Shown here: positions 25,882-34,968 of the stretch, piece by piece
Layout of the letters: each line of letters opens with the position of its first letter
Numbering within the stretch: the stretch's first letter is position 1
Assembly (NCBI RefSeq): GCF_019801175.1
Contig: NZ_JAHVJR010000001.1
Location: forward strand, 1,674,001-1,738,000
DNA: 64,000 nt
Direction: 5' to 3'
Source: Vannielia litorea
GTDB taxonomy: Bacteria > Pseudomonadota > Alphaproteobacteria > Rhodobacterales > Rhodobacteraceae
Made by a program: the position numbers and the translations under genes
The notes under the pieces: generated by a model
Database searches by the model: none
What the model was told of the DNA's origin: nothing
The model's input: the letters and a program-made list of their open reading frames with translations, nothing else

Positions 25882-26931
25882 ATGACCCAGCGCCTCACCC
25901 TCCGCCGCCCCGATGACTGGCACCTGCACCTGCGCGATAGCGCGATGCTCAAGGCCGTCCTGCCCGAGACCGTCGCCCACTTTGCCCGGGCCATCATCAT
26001 GCCCAACCTCGTGCCGCCGGTGGTGACCATGGCCCACGCCATGGCCTACCGCGAGCGCATCCTCGCCGCCTCGCCCGGCGTCGGCCTCTTTGAGCCGCTG
26101 ATGACCCTCTATCTCACCGAAGAGACCGACCCCGAAGATGTCGCCGCGGCCCACGCCTCCGGCCTCGTGAAGGCGGTCAAGCTTTACCCAGCAGGCGCCA
26201 CCACCAACTCCGCCTCCGGCGTGCGTGACATGGATAAGGTCCGCCCGGTGCTGGAGAAGATGGCCGAGATCGGCATGCCGCTCTGCGTCCACGGCGAGGT
26301 CACGACCCACGATGTCGATATCTTCGACCGTGAGGCCAGCTTCATCGAAACCGTGCTCGACCCGCTGCGCCAAGCCACGCCCGGCCTGCGCGTGGTGATG
26401 GAGCACATCACTACCGCCGACGCGGTGGAATACCTGCGCGAGGGCGGCGATGACCTCGGCGCCACGATCACCACGCATCACCTGATGATCAACCGCAACC
26501 ACATGCTGGTCGGCGGCATCCGCCCGCATTACTACTGCCTGCCCGTGGTCAAACGCGAGCGCCACCGCGAGGCCCTCGCCACTCTGGCCACCTCCGGCTT
26601 CTCCCGCTGCTTCCTCGGCACCGACAGCGCGCCTCACCTCGCCAGCGACAAGCAAAGCCCCTGCGGCTGCGCCGGCGTATTCTCCGCGCCCGTCACCATG
26701 AGCTGCTTGGCTGCCGTCTTCGAAGACGCAGGCGCGCTCGACAAGCTCGAAGGCTATGCCTCGCTCAACGGCCCGGCCTTCTACCGTCTGCCCCCCAACG
26801 AGGCCACGATCACCCTGAGCCGTCAGGACGAGCCCCTCACCTTCCCGCCACAGATCGAAACCGAGAACGGCCCCGTCGTGGTGTTCGATCCCGGCCGCCC
26901 GCTGCACTGGCACGTCGAGGACGAGCTCTGA
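25882..26931 (+). CDS. pyrC: Dihydroorotase (class II)
   Basis: 349 residues, the usual length for E. coli-type PyrC. It closes carbamoyl-aspartate to dihydroorotate in pyrimidine synthesis. The N-terminus has the zinc-site WHLHLRD and IIMPNLVPPV. LVKAVKLYPAGATTNS carries the Lys that is carboxylated to bridge the two zinc ions. MEHITTADAV, TTHHLMINRNHML and FLGTDSAPHL supply the remaining His and Asp ligands. pyrE follows 84 bases downstream, so the two form a pyrimidine pair. Confidence 0.96.
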   Translation: MTQRLTLRRPDDWHLHLRDSAMLKAVLPETVAHFARAIIMPNLVPPVVTMAHAMAYRERILAASPGVGLFEPLMTLYLTEETDPEDVAAAHASGLVKAVKLYPAGATTNSASGVRDMDKVRPVLEKMAEIGMPLCVHGEVTTHDVDIFDREASFIETVLDPLRQATPGLRVVMEHITTADAVEYLREGGDDLGATITTHHLMINRNHMLVGGIRPHYYCLPVVKRERHREALATLATSGFSRCFLGTDSAPHLASDKQSPCGCAGVFSAPVTMSCLAAVFEDAGALDKLEGYASLNGPAFYRLPPNEATITLSRQDEPLTFPPQIETENGPVVVFDPGRPLHWHVEDEL

Positions 26932-26979
26932 CCGCACGCGCCAAAGCGGCCGCCCCGCGCCTTGCGATGCCGGACGATT

Positions 26980-27003
26980 GAGTATTTACAGCAAGAAAAT
27001 GAC
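26980..27003 (+). repeat. Possible Rhodobacteraceae intergenic repeat fragment
   Basis: The stretch GAGTATTTACAGCAAGAAA (start of 26980-27003) resembles the GAGTATTT...CAAGAA intergenic element that I recall as frequent in Rhodobacteraceae. It ends next to the pyrE ribosome site and may be part of its leader. A related copy lies near 53863. Confidence 0.35.
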
Positions 27004-27015
27004 AGGAGCCGCGCC

Positions 27016-27693
27016 ATGATCCCCACCTCGCACCTCGATGACGCCACGATTGCCCGCATCTCGGCGGGGATGCTGCTGGAGATCGAGGCCGTCCACTTCA
27101 ACCAGCGCGAGCCCTTCACCTATTCCTCCGGCCTGAAGGGCCCGACCTATATCGACTGCCGCAAGCTCATCAGCTTCCCGCGCATCCGCTCCACCCTGAT
27201 GGATTTTTTGGTGGTGAAGGTCATGCGCGACGCGGGCTTCGAGGCCTTCGACAACATCGCAGGCGGCGAGACCGCGGGCATCCCCTTCGCCGCCTTCGTC
27301 GCCGACCGCATGGCCCTGCCCATGAGCTACGTCCGCAAGAAGCCCAAGGGCTATGGCCGCAACGCCCGGATCGAGGGCGCGATGGCCGAGGGTGAGCGGG
27401 TGCTGCTGGTGGAAGACCTCACCACCGACGGCGGCTCGAAAATCTCCTTCGTCGATGCCATCCGCGAAACCGGCGCAAGCTGCGCCCACACGGCGGTCAT
27501 CTTTTACTACGGCATCTTCCCCGAAACCGAGAAAACCCTCGGCGATCATGGCGTCACCCTGCACCACCTCTGCACCTGGTGGGATGTTCTGGCCGTCGCC
27601 CGCGAGCGCGGCAGTTTCGATGCCGAAACGCTCGACGGGGTCGAGGCTTTCCTGAACGATCCGGCCAAGTGGCGGGAACAACACGGGAATTAA
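27016..27693 (+). CDS. pyrE: Orotate phosphoribosyltransferase
   Basis: 225 residues from the ATG at 27016, with AGGAG 7 bases upstream. It transfers ribose phosphate from PRPP to orotate, giving OMP. The PRPP-binding motif is VLLVEDLTTDGGSK; FTYSSGLKGPTYIDCRKLIS and YVRKKPKGYGRNARIEG are family marks. The C-terminus (LHHLCTWWDVLAVARERGSF) matches alphaproteobacterial forms. Confidence 0.95.
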   Translation: MIPTSHLDDATIARISAGMLLEIEAVHFNQREPFTYSSGLKGPTYIDCRKLISFPRIRSTLMDFLVVKVMRDAGFEAFDNIAGGETAGIPFAAFVADRMALPMSYVRKKPKGYGRNARIEGAMAEGERVLLVEDLTTDGGSKISFVDAIRETGASCAHTAVIFYYGIFPETEKTLGDHGVTLHHLCTWWDVLAVARERGSFDAETLDGVEAFLNDPAKWREQHGN

Positions 27694-27832
27694 TTTCAGG
27701 GGATAAAACCTGAGAAAACCCCGAGTCGCCCGGTTCGGGACAGCGCCGATCTTGAGGCCGCTCTCGCGCGAAACCGCAAGATGTGGTAAAACCACCCCCG
27801 GAGCCCGACCGCCCCACAGGGTTTGAAGCCTC

Positions 27833-27841
27833 TTATCCACA
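27833..27841 (+). promoter_or_regulatory. DnaA-box sequence upstream of dnaB
   Basis: TTATCCACA is an exact match to the strict E. coli DnaA-box consensus. It lies 69 bases before the dnaB start. A weaker, opposite-strand relative (TGTGGTAAA) is at 27782-27790. It could allow DnaA control of the helicase gene; chance occurrence cannot be excluded. Confidence 0.5.
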
Positions 27842-27909
27842 GAGATTTCCAGATACCCCTCGGGCGCGGAATCACAGTATCACCTTCCTCCACAGGGGGA
27901 CCGAGCAGC

Positions 27910-29397
27910 ATGAACGAGATCACCGCTTTCCGGCCGGAAGGGTCGGAGGCGCAGGACACTGCGCCGCATAACATCGAGGCCGAGCAGCAGCTGCTCGGAG
28001 CCATCCTCACCAACAACGACATCTTCGACCGTGTCGCGATGGTGGTTGGCTCCGAGCACTTCTACGACCCGCTTCACGCCCGCATCTACGAGGTCGCCGC
28101 CGCGCGGATCGCCAAGAACCTCGCGGCCACACCGGTCTCGCTCAAGAGCTATCTCGAGGACGAGCCGGGCCTTAAAGATGTGGGTGGCGCCGCCTACCTT
28201 GCCAAGCTGGCCGGTGTCGCCGTCGCCAGCTTCGCCGCCAAGGATTACGCTCAGATAGTCTATGACCTCGCGATCCGCCGCGAGCTGATGGGGCTGGGCC
28301 GCGACATTGCCGCCAAGGCCTCCGACGTAAACGTCGCCTCCGAACCGAAAGACCAGATCGTCGAGGCCGAACAGGCGCTCTACAAGCTCTCCGAGCAGGG
28401 CCGCACCGAGAGCGGATTCCAGAGCTTCCTCAAGGCTGTGACCGACGCGGTGAATGTCGCCAACGCCGCCTACCAGCGCGAGGGCGGCCTCGCCGGCATT
28501 TCCACCGGGCTGGCCGACATGGACCGCAAGCTCGGCGGCCTGCACCCTTCTGACCTGCTCATCCTCGCCGGTCGCCCTTCGATGGGTAAGACCTCGCTCG
28601 CGACCAACATCGCCTTCAACATCGCCAAGGCCTACAAGCGCGGCCAGCTGACCGATGGCAACGAGGGCGCCGTGGATGGCGGCGTGGTGGGCTTCTTCTC
28701 GCTCGAGATGAGCGCCGAACAGCTGGCCAGCCGGATTCTCTCCGAGGCCGCCGAGATCAGCTCTCACAAGATCCGCCAAGGCGACATGGACGAAACCGAG
28801 TTTCGCCGTTTCGTCGAGGCGGCCAAAGCGCTCGAGGCCTGCCCGCTCTTCATCGACGATACGCCGGCCCTGCCGATCTCCCAGGTCGCCGCCCGCGCCC
28901 GGCGCCTCAAGCGCACCCAAGGGCTCGACGTGATCATCGTCGACTACCTCCAGCTGCTGCGCGGCACAGCCGAAAACCGGGTGCAGGAGATCGCCGAAAT
29001 CTCGATGGGCCTGAAAGCCATCGCCAAGGAGTTGAACATCCCCGTCATCGCGCTCTCACAGCTCTCCCGTCAGGTCGAGAGCCGCGACGACAAGCGCCCC
29101 CAGCTCTCCGACCTGCGGGAATCGGGCTCGATCGAGCAGGACGCCGACGTGGTGATGTTCGTGTTCCGCGAAGAGTATTACGCCGAGCGTGAGAAGCCCT
29201 CCGACGACCAACTCGACAAGATGGCCGAATGGCAGGAGCGCATGGCGCGCCTCCACGGCAAGGCCGAAGTCATCATCGGCAAGCAGCGTCACGGCCCCAT
29301 CGGCACGGTGGAGTTGAGCTTCGAGAGCGAGTTCACCCGCTTCGGCAACCTCGTCCAGCCCTGGCAGCAGGGCGGCGGACAGGTGGATCAATTCTAG
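27910..29397 (+). CDS. dnaB: Replicative DNA helicase
   Basis: 495 residues from the ATG at 27910. The N-terminal domain starts PHNIEAEQQLLGAILTNNDI. The RecA-like domain has Walker A AGRPSMGKTSLA, FFSLEMSAEQLASRIL, IIVDYLQLL and SQLSRQVESRDDKRPQLSDL. DnaB forms a hexameric ring that unwinds DNA ahead of the replisome. No intein is present. A hairpin without T-run follows (29412-29436). Confidence 0.97.
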   Translation: MNEITAFRPEGSEAQDTAPHNIEAEQQLLGAILTNNDIFDRVAMVVGSEHFYDPLHARIYEVAAARIAKNLAATPVSLKSYLEDEPGLKDVGGAAYLAKLAGVAVASFAAKDYAQIVYDLAIRRELMGLGRDIAAKASDVNVASEPKDQIVEAEQALYKLSEQGRTESGFQSFLKAVTDAVNVANAAYQREGGLAGISTGLADMDRKLGGLHPSDLLILAGRPSMGKTSLATNIAFNIAKAYKRGQLTDGNEGAVDGGVVGFFSLEMSAEQLASRILSEAAEISSHKIRQGDMDETEFRRFVEAAKALEACPLFIDDTPALPISQVAARARRLKRTQGLDVIIVDYLQLLRGTAENRVQEIAEISMGLKAIAKELNIPVIALSQLSRQVESRDDKRPQLSDLRESGSIEQDADVVMFVFREEYYAEREKPSDDQLDKMAEWQERMARLHGKAEVIIGKQRHGPIGTVELSFESEFTRFGNLVQPWQQGGGQVDQF

Positions 29398-29411
29398 GCA
29401 GGCAAGAACCA

Positions 29412-29436
29412 CCCGCCCCGTCTCGTGCGGGGCGGG
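29412..29436 (+). terminator. Hairpin after dnaB (possible terminator)
   Basis: A 9-bp GC stem (CCCGCCCCG/CGGGGCGGG) with a 7-base loop lies 15 bases after the dnaB stop. No T-run follows, so intrinsic termination would be weak; it may instead protect the mRNA end. Confidence 0.5.
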
Positions 29437-29489
29437 ATAATCCCCCGCCGCCTTGACCCGCAGGCGCCCGCCACGCGACAACCCCGCTC

Positions 29490-30815
29490 ATGGAAATCGA
29501 GTTCGTCAACCACGCCTCCGTCCGCATCGCCCATGCGGGCACTGCGTTGCTGACCGACCCGTGGTACGCTGGCCCCGCCTTCCACAAGGGCTGGTCCCTC
29601 CTGCACAAAACGCCCGCCGCCGAGGTCGAGGCCCTGCTCGCCCGCACCACCCACATCTGGATCAGCCACGAGCACCCCGATCACTTCTCCCCCGCCTTCT
29701 TCGCCGCCCATGGCGACACGATCAAAGCGCGGGGCATCAAGCTGCTGTTTCAGAAAATCGCCGATCAGCGCGTCGCGGGCTTTCTGCGCGCCAAGGGTTT
29801 CGACCTGACAGAAATGCCCTTCGGCACGTCCCTCACCGCAGGCAGCCTCACCCTCACCTGCCTGAAAGATGAGTTCTACGATTCCGCCCTCTCCATCCGC
29901 GTCGGCGATACCCACATCCTCAACCTCAACGATTGCGCCATCGCCACCCGGGCCCGCGCCGAAGAGGTCCGCGATGCGGTCGGCCCCTGCGACATCCTCC
30001 TCACCCAGTTCTCCTACGCCGCGTGGAAAGGCGGGCCGGAGAACCGCGTATGGCGCGAAGAGGCCGCCCGCGAAAAGCTCGAGAACATCCGCATTCAGGC
30101 CGAGGTGCTCACGCCCTCCACTGTCATCCCCTTCGCCAGCTTCGTGGCCTTCGCCAATACCCGCAACGCCTACCTCAACGACGCCGCCAACCGCGCCTCC
30201 ACGGTGGCGCAAGCCTTCGCCGACGCCCCCTTCGCCCTCCAGGTCATGCAACCCGGCGACACCTTCACCGCGCCCGATGCGGAGGCCTCGCAAGCCGCCG
30301 TGGCTTTCTGGGAGGCCAAGGCCGAGGCGCCCCTCGATCTGATGGAGTACGAAAGCCGCAGCCCCGGCACACTGCGCGAAGCCTTCGAGGGTTGGGACGA
30401 GCGGGTCCACCGCAACAACGCCACATGGGCCATGCGGCTGGCCCAGCTCGCCAGCCCGATCCGCGTGTTCCAACCCGTCACCGTCCACTGCGACGACATC
30501 GGCGAGACCTTCTCCATCGACATCGCCCGCCGCCGCTTTACCCGCACCGAGGCACCCGCAGACCTCACCATGCACTCCGAGTCGCTCTGGTTTCTCTTCT
30601 CCAACTCCTTCGGCTTCGACACGCTCACCGTGAACGGCTGCCTTGAAGAGAGCCGCCCCGGCGGCTTCTCCCGCGCCGCCCGCAGCCTCGCCATCGAGAA
30701 CCTGAACAACCTCGGCATCCGCTTCGGCCCCGGCCTCATCTTCGAGCGGCAGGTCATCGGCGTGTTTCTTGAGCGCCTGCGCGGCGTCTCTGCCCGGATG
30801 CACGGCAAGGGCTGA
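29490..30815 (+). CDS. Metallo-beta-lactamase-fold hydrolase
   Basis: 441 residues. The N-terminal half is an MBL domain: VNHASVRIAHAGTALLTDPW, the metal motif ISHEHPDHFS (HxHxDH form), and ILNLNDCAI. It is closest in style to UlaG-like and CMP-sialate-hydroxylase-like MBL proteins. The C-terminal half (~residues 225-441) is an extra domain with PSTVIPFASFVAFANTRNAY. Substrate unknown. It precedes the DUF1194 gene by 64 bases and may share its transcript. Confidence 0.85.
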   Translation: MEIEFVNHASVRIAHAGTALLTDPWYAGPAFHKGWSLLHKTPAAEVEALLARTTHIWISHEHPDHFSPAFFAAHGDTIKARGIKLLFQKIADQRVAGFLRAKGFDLTEMPFGTSLTAGSLTLTCLKDEFYDSALSIRVGDTHILNLNDCAIATRARAEEVRDAVGPCDILLTQFSYAAWKGGPENRVWREEAAREKLENIRIQAEVLTPSTVIPFASFVAFANTRNAYLNDAANRASTVAQAFADAPFALQVMQPGDTFTAPDAEASQAAVAFWEAKAEAPLDLMEYESRSPGTLREAFEGWDERVHRNNATWAMRLAQLASPIRVFQPVTVHCDDIGETFSIDIARRRFTRTEAPADLTMHSESLWFLFSNSFGFDTLTVNGCLEESRPGGFSRAARSLAIENLNNLGIRFGPGLIFERQVIGVFLERLRGVSARMHGKG

Positions 30816-30879
30816 TTGCCTGCCGCCCTGCCCCGTTCACAACCGCGCGACCCTCTTCCCCAGAATCACCACCTCCCGC

Positions 30880-31674
30880 ATGATCCCCCTCATGCGCAAC
30901 GCTCTCCTCGCCCTCGCCCTCGCCGCCCTGCCCGCTCAGGCCCAGCAGATCGAGGTCGATGTCGAGCTCGCCCTGATGGTCGATGTCTCCCGCTCGATGA
31001 CCCCGAACGAGGTCGAGATCCAGCGGCGCGGCTATGCCGAGGCGATCCTCTCCAACGAGGTCATGACCGCCGTGCAATCGGGCCTGCTTGGCTCCATCGC
31101 GGTGACCTACGTCGAATGGGCTGGCAACTACACCCAGCGCGAGATCGTCCCCTGGACCGTTATCCAGACGCAGGAAGATGCCCGCGCCTTCGCGGAGGCC
31201 CTCAGCCAGACCTTCGCCGGCGGCATGCGCCGCACCTCCATATCCGGCGCCATCGAGTACGGCATGGACGCAATCGAGAAAAACGCCTTCACCGGCCTGC
31301 GCCGGGTGATCGACGTGTCCGGAGACGGGCCGAACAATCAGGGCAGCCTCGTCGAACGCGCCCGCAACGCCGCTGTCGAAAAAGGCATCGTCATCAACGG
31401 CTTGCCCCTCATGACCAACGAGGGCCTATCCGGTAACTGGGATATCGGCGGGCTGGACCTCTACTACCGCGACTGCGTCATCGGCGGCCCCGGCGCTTTC
31501 GTCATCCCCGTGCTGGAGTGGAACGAGTTCGCCTCCGCCGTCCGCCGCAAGCTGGTGCTCGAAATCGCCGGCCTGCCACCGCCCGCCCAGATCATCCGCG
31601 CCCAAGCCAAGTTCGATTGCCTCATCGGCGAGAAGATGTGGGAGGAGCGCCGCCGCTACTGGGACGAGCCCTAG
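30880..31674 (+). CDS. DUF1194 VWA-like exported protein
   Basis: 264 residues from the ATG at 30880; a second ATG at 30892 is equally possible. A signal peptide (RNALLALALAALPAQAQQ) is followed by VELALMVDVSRSMTPNEVEI, a VWA metal-site DxSxS motif, and RRVIDVSGDGPNNQGSL. DUF1194 proteins are frequent in alphaproteobacteria and of unknown role. The acidic metal site suggests protein binding in the periplasm. The tail is basic and ends MWEERRRYWDEP. Confidence 0.88.
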   Translation: MIPLMRNALLALALAALPAQAQQIEVDVELALMVDVSRSMTPNEVEIQRRGYAEAILSNEVMTAVQSGLLGSIAVTYVEWAGNYTQREIVPWTVIQTQEDARAFAEALSQTFAGGMRRTSISGAIEYGMDAIEKNAFTGLRRVIDVSGDGPNNQGSLVERARNAAVEKGIVINGLPLMTNEGLSGNWDIGGLDLYYRDCVIGGPGAFVIPVLEWNEFASAVRRKLVLEIAGLPPPAQIIRAQAKFDCLIGEKMWEERRRYWDEP

Positions 31675-31751
31675 CTCAAGCCTCCCCTCGCCGCACCGCA
31701 GCGCGCATTCACGCTTGACGCCGCCCGCCGCCAAACGCACAACCCCAACCC

Positions 31752-32801
31752 ATGGGAACCGGGCAGTTAACGATTGATCTAGACGCCATCGCCGCCAACT
31801 GGACGGCGCTTGATGCGGCCTCCGGCGGCAGCACCGAAACCGGTGCCGTGGTCAAGGCAAACGGCTACGGCCTTGGCGCAGGCCGCGTGGCCCGCGCACT
31901 GGCCCACGCAGGCGCCCGCCGTTTCTTTGTCGCCCACGCCGAAGAGGGCGGCGCCATCCGCAACGCCCTCGGTCGCGGGCCTGAAATCTACGTGTTTTCC
32001 GGGCACATGCGCGGCGACACCGACATGCTGAACGATCTCGACCTGATCCCCATGATCAACTCGATCGACCAGCTCACCCGCCATTTCGAGGCCCTGCCCG
32101 ACGCCCCCTTCGGCATCCAGCTCGACACCGGCATGAACCGGCTCGGCATGGAGCCGGGCGAATGGGCCGCGGTGCGCGATGTCGCCGTTCCGCGCAAGCC
32201 GCGGCTGATCATGTCGCACCTCGCCTCTGCCGACGAGCCGGCCAGCCCGCAGAACAAGGCGCAGGTCGCCCTTTTCCGCGAGCTGACGGCAGGCTGCGGC
32301 ATCCCCCGCAGCCTTGCCGCGACCGGCGGCATCCTCTTGGGGCCGGAATATCACTTCGAGCTGACCCGCCCCGGCATCGGCCTCTACGGCGGCCGCCCCT
32401 TCACCGACGCCCGCCCGGTGGTGCAGCTGGACCTGCCCGTGGTGCAAACCGGCGTCGTGCTGAAGGGCGAGGCGGTCGGCTACAACGCCACATGGGAGGC
32501 CGAGGCCGACACGCCCACCGCCACCGTGCTGGGCGGCTATGCCGATGGCATCCTGCGGGCGCTCACCAATACTGGCAGCCTCTGGTCAGACGGCATCGAA
32601 TGCCCGATCCTCGGCCGCGTCTCGATGGATGCGATCACCGTCGACATTTCCGGCCTCGAGCGTGAGCCGCGCGAGCTGTCGCTGCTCTGCCCTGAGCAGG
32701 GCGTCGATGCGGTCGCCGATGCAGGCAAGACCATCGGCTACGAAATCCTTACCTCCCTCGGCCCCCGCTACGCCCGCCGCTACTCCGGCCGCGCGGGCTG
32801 A
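31752..32801 (+). CDS. alr: Alanine racemase
   Basis: 349 residues, slightly short but complete. It is a PLP enzyme that makes D-alanine for peptidoglycan. The PLP Lys lies in AVVKANGYGLGAG, the substrate/cofactor loop is LDTGMNRLGM, and the catalytic Tyr region is VSMDAITVDISG. The C-terminal beta domain ends with YEILTSLGPRYARRYSG. The mlaE gene starts 11 bases downstream, so the two are likely co-transcribed. Confidence 0.95.
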   Translation: MGTGQLTIDLDAIAANWTALDAASGGSTETGAVVKANGYGLGAGRVARALAHAGARRFFVAHAEEGGAIRNALGRGPEIYVFSGHMRGDTDMLNDLDLIPMINSIDQLTRHFEALPDAPFGIQLDTGMNRLGMEPGEWAAVRDVAVPRKPRLIMSHLASADEPASPQNKAQVALFRELTAGCGIPRSLAATGGILLGPEYHFELTRPGIGLYGGRPFTDARPVVQLDLPVVQTGVVLKGEAVGYNATWEAEADTPTATVLGGYADGILRALTNTGSLWSDGIECPILGRVSMDAITVDISGLEREPRELSLLCPEQGVDAVADAGKTIGYEILTSLGPRYARRYSGRAG

Positions 32802-32811
32802 GCCGAGGCCC

Positions 32812-33597
32812 GTGGCCACGCTCCTCCACCCCTTCGCGCTCATCGGCCGCAACACCCTTGCGCTGCTGGCCGCCATTGGCCGGGTCGCGCTGTTTCTCTT
32901 CTCCACCCTCAGCCACATGGCCCGCCCGCCCTTCTACCTCAAGGAGCTGTGGCAAGCCATTCTGAACGTTGGGTATTTCTCCCTTCCCGTGGTCGGCCTC
33001 ACCGCCATTTTCACGGGCGGCGCGCTGGCACTGCAAATCTACTCCGGCGGCTCCCGCTTCAACGCCGAGGCGGTGGTGCCGCAGATCGTCGCCATCGGCA
33101 TGGTGCGCGAGCTCGGCCCCGTGCTCGTCGGCCTGATGATCGCCGCCCGCGTCACCTCCTCCGTGGCCGCCGAGATCGCCACCATGAAGGTCACAGAGCA
33201 GATCGACGCGCTCGTCACCCTATCGACCCACCCGATGAAGTATCTCACTGTCCCCCGCGTGCTCGCAGCCCTCATCACCGTGCCCGCACTGGTGGCCGTA
33301 GGCGATGTGATCGGCGTCATGGGCGGCTTCCTCGTCGCCACCGAGCGCCTCGGCTTCAACGCCGCCGCCTACCTGCAAAACACATGGAACTTCCTCGAGA
33401 CCCTCGACATCGTCTCCAGCCTCGTCAAAGGCGCCGCATTCGGCTTCATCGCCGCGCTGATGGGCTGCTACTACGGCATGAACTCCGGCCGCGGCGCGCA
33501 GGGCGTGGGCCAAGCCACCAAGTCCTCGGTGGTCGCCGCCGCCGTGCTCATCCTCGCGGCCAACTTCTTGCTCACCCAAGCGTTCTTCTCCGTATGA
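32812..33597 (+). CDS. mlaE: MlaE-family ABC transporter permease
   Basis: 261 residues from a GTG at 32812, after GAGG. MlaE permeases move phospholipids between the inner membrane and the periplasmic MlaD. Family marks are FTGGALALQIYSGGSRFNAE, ELGPVLVGLMIAARVTSSVA and MKVTEQIDALVTLSTHPMKY. About five membrane helices are seen. The upstream open frame inside alr is discarded. Its stop overlaps the ATPase gene by 4 bases. No mlaD, mlaC or mlaB lies beside it. Confidence 0.92.
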   Translation: MATLLHPFALIGRNTLALLAAIGRVALFLFSTLSHMARPPFYLKELWQAILNVGYFSLPVVGLTAIFTGGALALQIYSGGSRFNAEAVVPQIVAIGMVRELGPVLVGLMIAARVTSSVAAEIATMKVTEQIDALVTLSTHPMKYLTVPRVLAALITVPALVAVGDVIGVMGGFLVATERLGFNAAAYLQNTWNFLETLDIVSSLVKGAAFGFIAALMGCYYGMNSGRGAQGVGQATKSSVVAAAVLILAANFLLTQAFFSV

Positions 33598-34352
33598 TCG
33601 AGTTGCAAAACGTCCATAAGTGCTTCGGCCCAAAGGATGTTCTGCGCGGGGTCGATCTGTCGGTCGGCAAGGGCCGGAGCATGGTCATCATCGGCGGCTC
33701 GGGCACCGGCAAGTCGGTCACCCTCAAGTGCATCCTCGGCCTCGTCACCCCCGATCAAGGCAGCATCACCGTCGATGGCGCCCCCGTCGCCGCGGTCAAA
33801 TCCGCCAAGGCCCGCGAGGCCTTCCTCGCCCGCTTCGGCATGCTCTTCCAAGGCGGCGCGCTCTTCGACTCGCTCCCCGTCTGGCAAAACGTCGCCTTTC
33901 GCCTCTTACGCGGCGCGTTGAAGCGCCCCAAGGCCGAGGCACGCGACATCGCCATCGAAAAGCTCCGCCGCGTCGGCCTCGGTGCCGAGACCGCCGATCT
34001 CTTCCCCGCCGAGCTTTCGGGCGGCATGCAAAAACGCGTCGGTCTTGCCCGCGCCATCGCCGCCGACCCCGAGATCATCTTCTTCGACGAGCCGACAACC
34101 GGCCTCGACCCGATCATGGCCGGCGTCATCAACGAGCTGATCCGCGAGATCGTGGTCGAAATGGGCGCCACAGCGGTGACCATCACTCACGATATGACCT
34201 CCGTGCGCGCCATCGCCGACGATGTCGCCATGCTCCACGCCGGCAAGATCCGCTGGACCGGCCCGGTCGCCGAAATGGACGCAGCATCAGACGCTTACCT
34301 GACACAGTTCATCACCGGCAGCGCCACCGGGCCGATCGAAACACTGCGCTAA
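33594..34352 (+). CDS. mlaF: MlaF-family ABC transporter ATPase
   Basis: 252 residues from the ATG at 33594, which overlaps the mlaE stop (ATGA). Walker A GGSGTGKSVTLK, Q-loop FGMLFQGGALFDSLPVWQNV, signature LSGGMQKRVGLARAI, Walker B EIIFFDEPTTGLDP, and H-loop VTITHDMTSV are all present. It powers phospholipid movement by MlaE at the inner membrane. The phrase FQGGALFDSL is typical of Mla/Ttg2A-type ATPases. Confidence 0.94.
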   Translation: MIELQNVHKCFGPKDVLRGVDLSVGKGRSMVIIGGSGTGKSVTLKCILGLVTPDQGSITVDGAPVAAVKSAKAREAFLARFGMLFQGGALFDSLPVWQNVAFRLLRGALKRPKAEARDIAIEKLRRVGLGAETADLFPAELSGGMQKRVGLARAIAADPEIIFFDEPTTGLDPIMAGVINELIREIVVEMGATAVTITHDMTSVRAIADDVAMLHAGKIRWTGPVAEMDAASDAYLTQFITGSATGPIETLR

Positions 34353-34440
34353 CGCCTGCGTCTGGCGCGCGGCCCCGGCTTCACATCGCGCAACAAGGAT
34401 CTTATGTGAAGGGTGTCCTGAACCGCCCAAAGGCCCGCCC

Positions 34441-34968
34441 TTGCCGCTCGCCCTCAAGCTCGCAAACCTCTCGCTCCTCCTGCTCTTCCCCGTCGCGTGG
34501 TTCGCTCCGCTGCTGCGCGCTGGCCTTCTGCCGCTCTTTGGCCTGTCCGAAATTTCGGTGATCTCCGGCCTGCAGGAACTCTGGGGCAAGGACGTGTTCC
34601 TCGCCCTCCTCGTCACCGGTTTCGCTCTCTTCGCCCCCTACCTCAAGACCATCGGCCTCGCGCTGCTGCACTTCGGCCTGATGCACCGCAAGGTGCTGCC
34701 CGCGCTGCACCTGCTCGGCAAGCTCGCGATGGCCGATATCTTCTTGATCGCGCTCTACATCGTGGTCGCCAAGGGCATCGGCTTCGGCAAGGTCGAAACC
34801 GCATGGGGCCTCTACCTCTTCACCGCCTGCATCCTCGCCTCCATCGGCATCTCATGGGCCACCGAACGCAGCCGCAAACGCGCCGCCCTGCCCGCCCCGG
34901 GCAGCCCGCAAGCCGCCCCCCTGCACCCCACACCCGAGCCCGCGCCGCTACGCCCCACCACCGAGTGA
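34441..34968 (+). CDS. PqiA-like (paraquat-inducible protein A) membrane protein
   Basis: 175 residues from a TTG at 34441, with AAAGG 7 bases before it; no ATG or GTG is available in frame. Four membrane segments are seen (LANLSLLLLFPVAWFAPLL, VFLALLVTGFALFAPYL, LAMADIFLIALYIVVAKG, GLYLFTACILASIGISW). The pattern GLSEISVISGLQELW and HLLGKLAMADIFLI matches PqiA domains. PqiA partners lipid-transport MCE proteins, in keeping with the neighbouring mlaEF. It is one PqiA domain, not the double form of E. coli. The tail is Pro-rich. Confidence 0.8.
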   Translation: MPLALKLANLSLLLLFPVAWFAPLLRAGLLPLFGLSEISVISGLQELWGKDVFLALLVTGFALFAPYLKTIGLALLHFGLMHRKVLPALHLLGKLAMADIFLIALYIVVAKGIGFGKVETAWGLYLFTACILASIGISWATERSRKRAALPAPGSPQAAPLHPTPEPAPLRPTTE

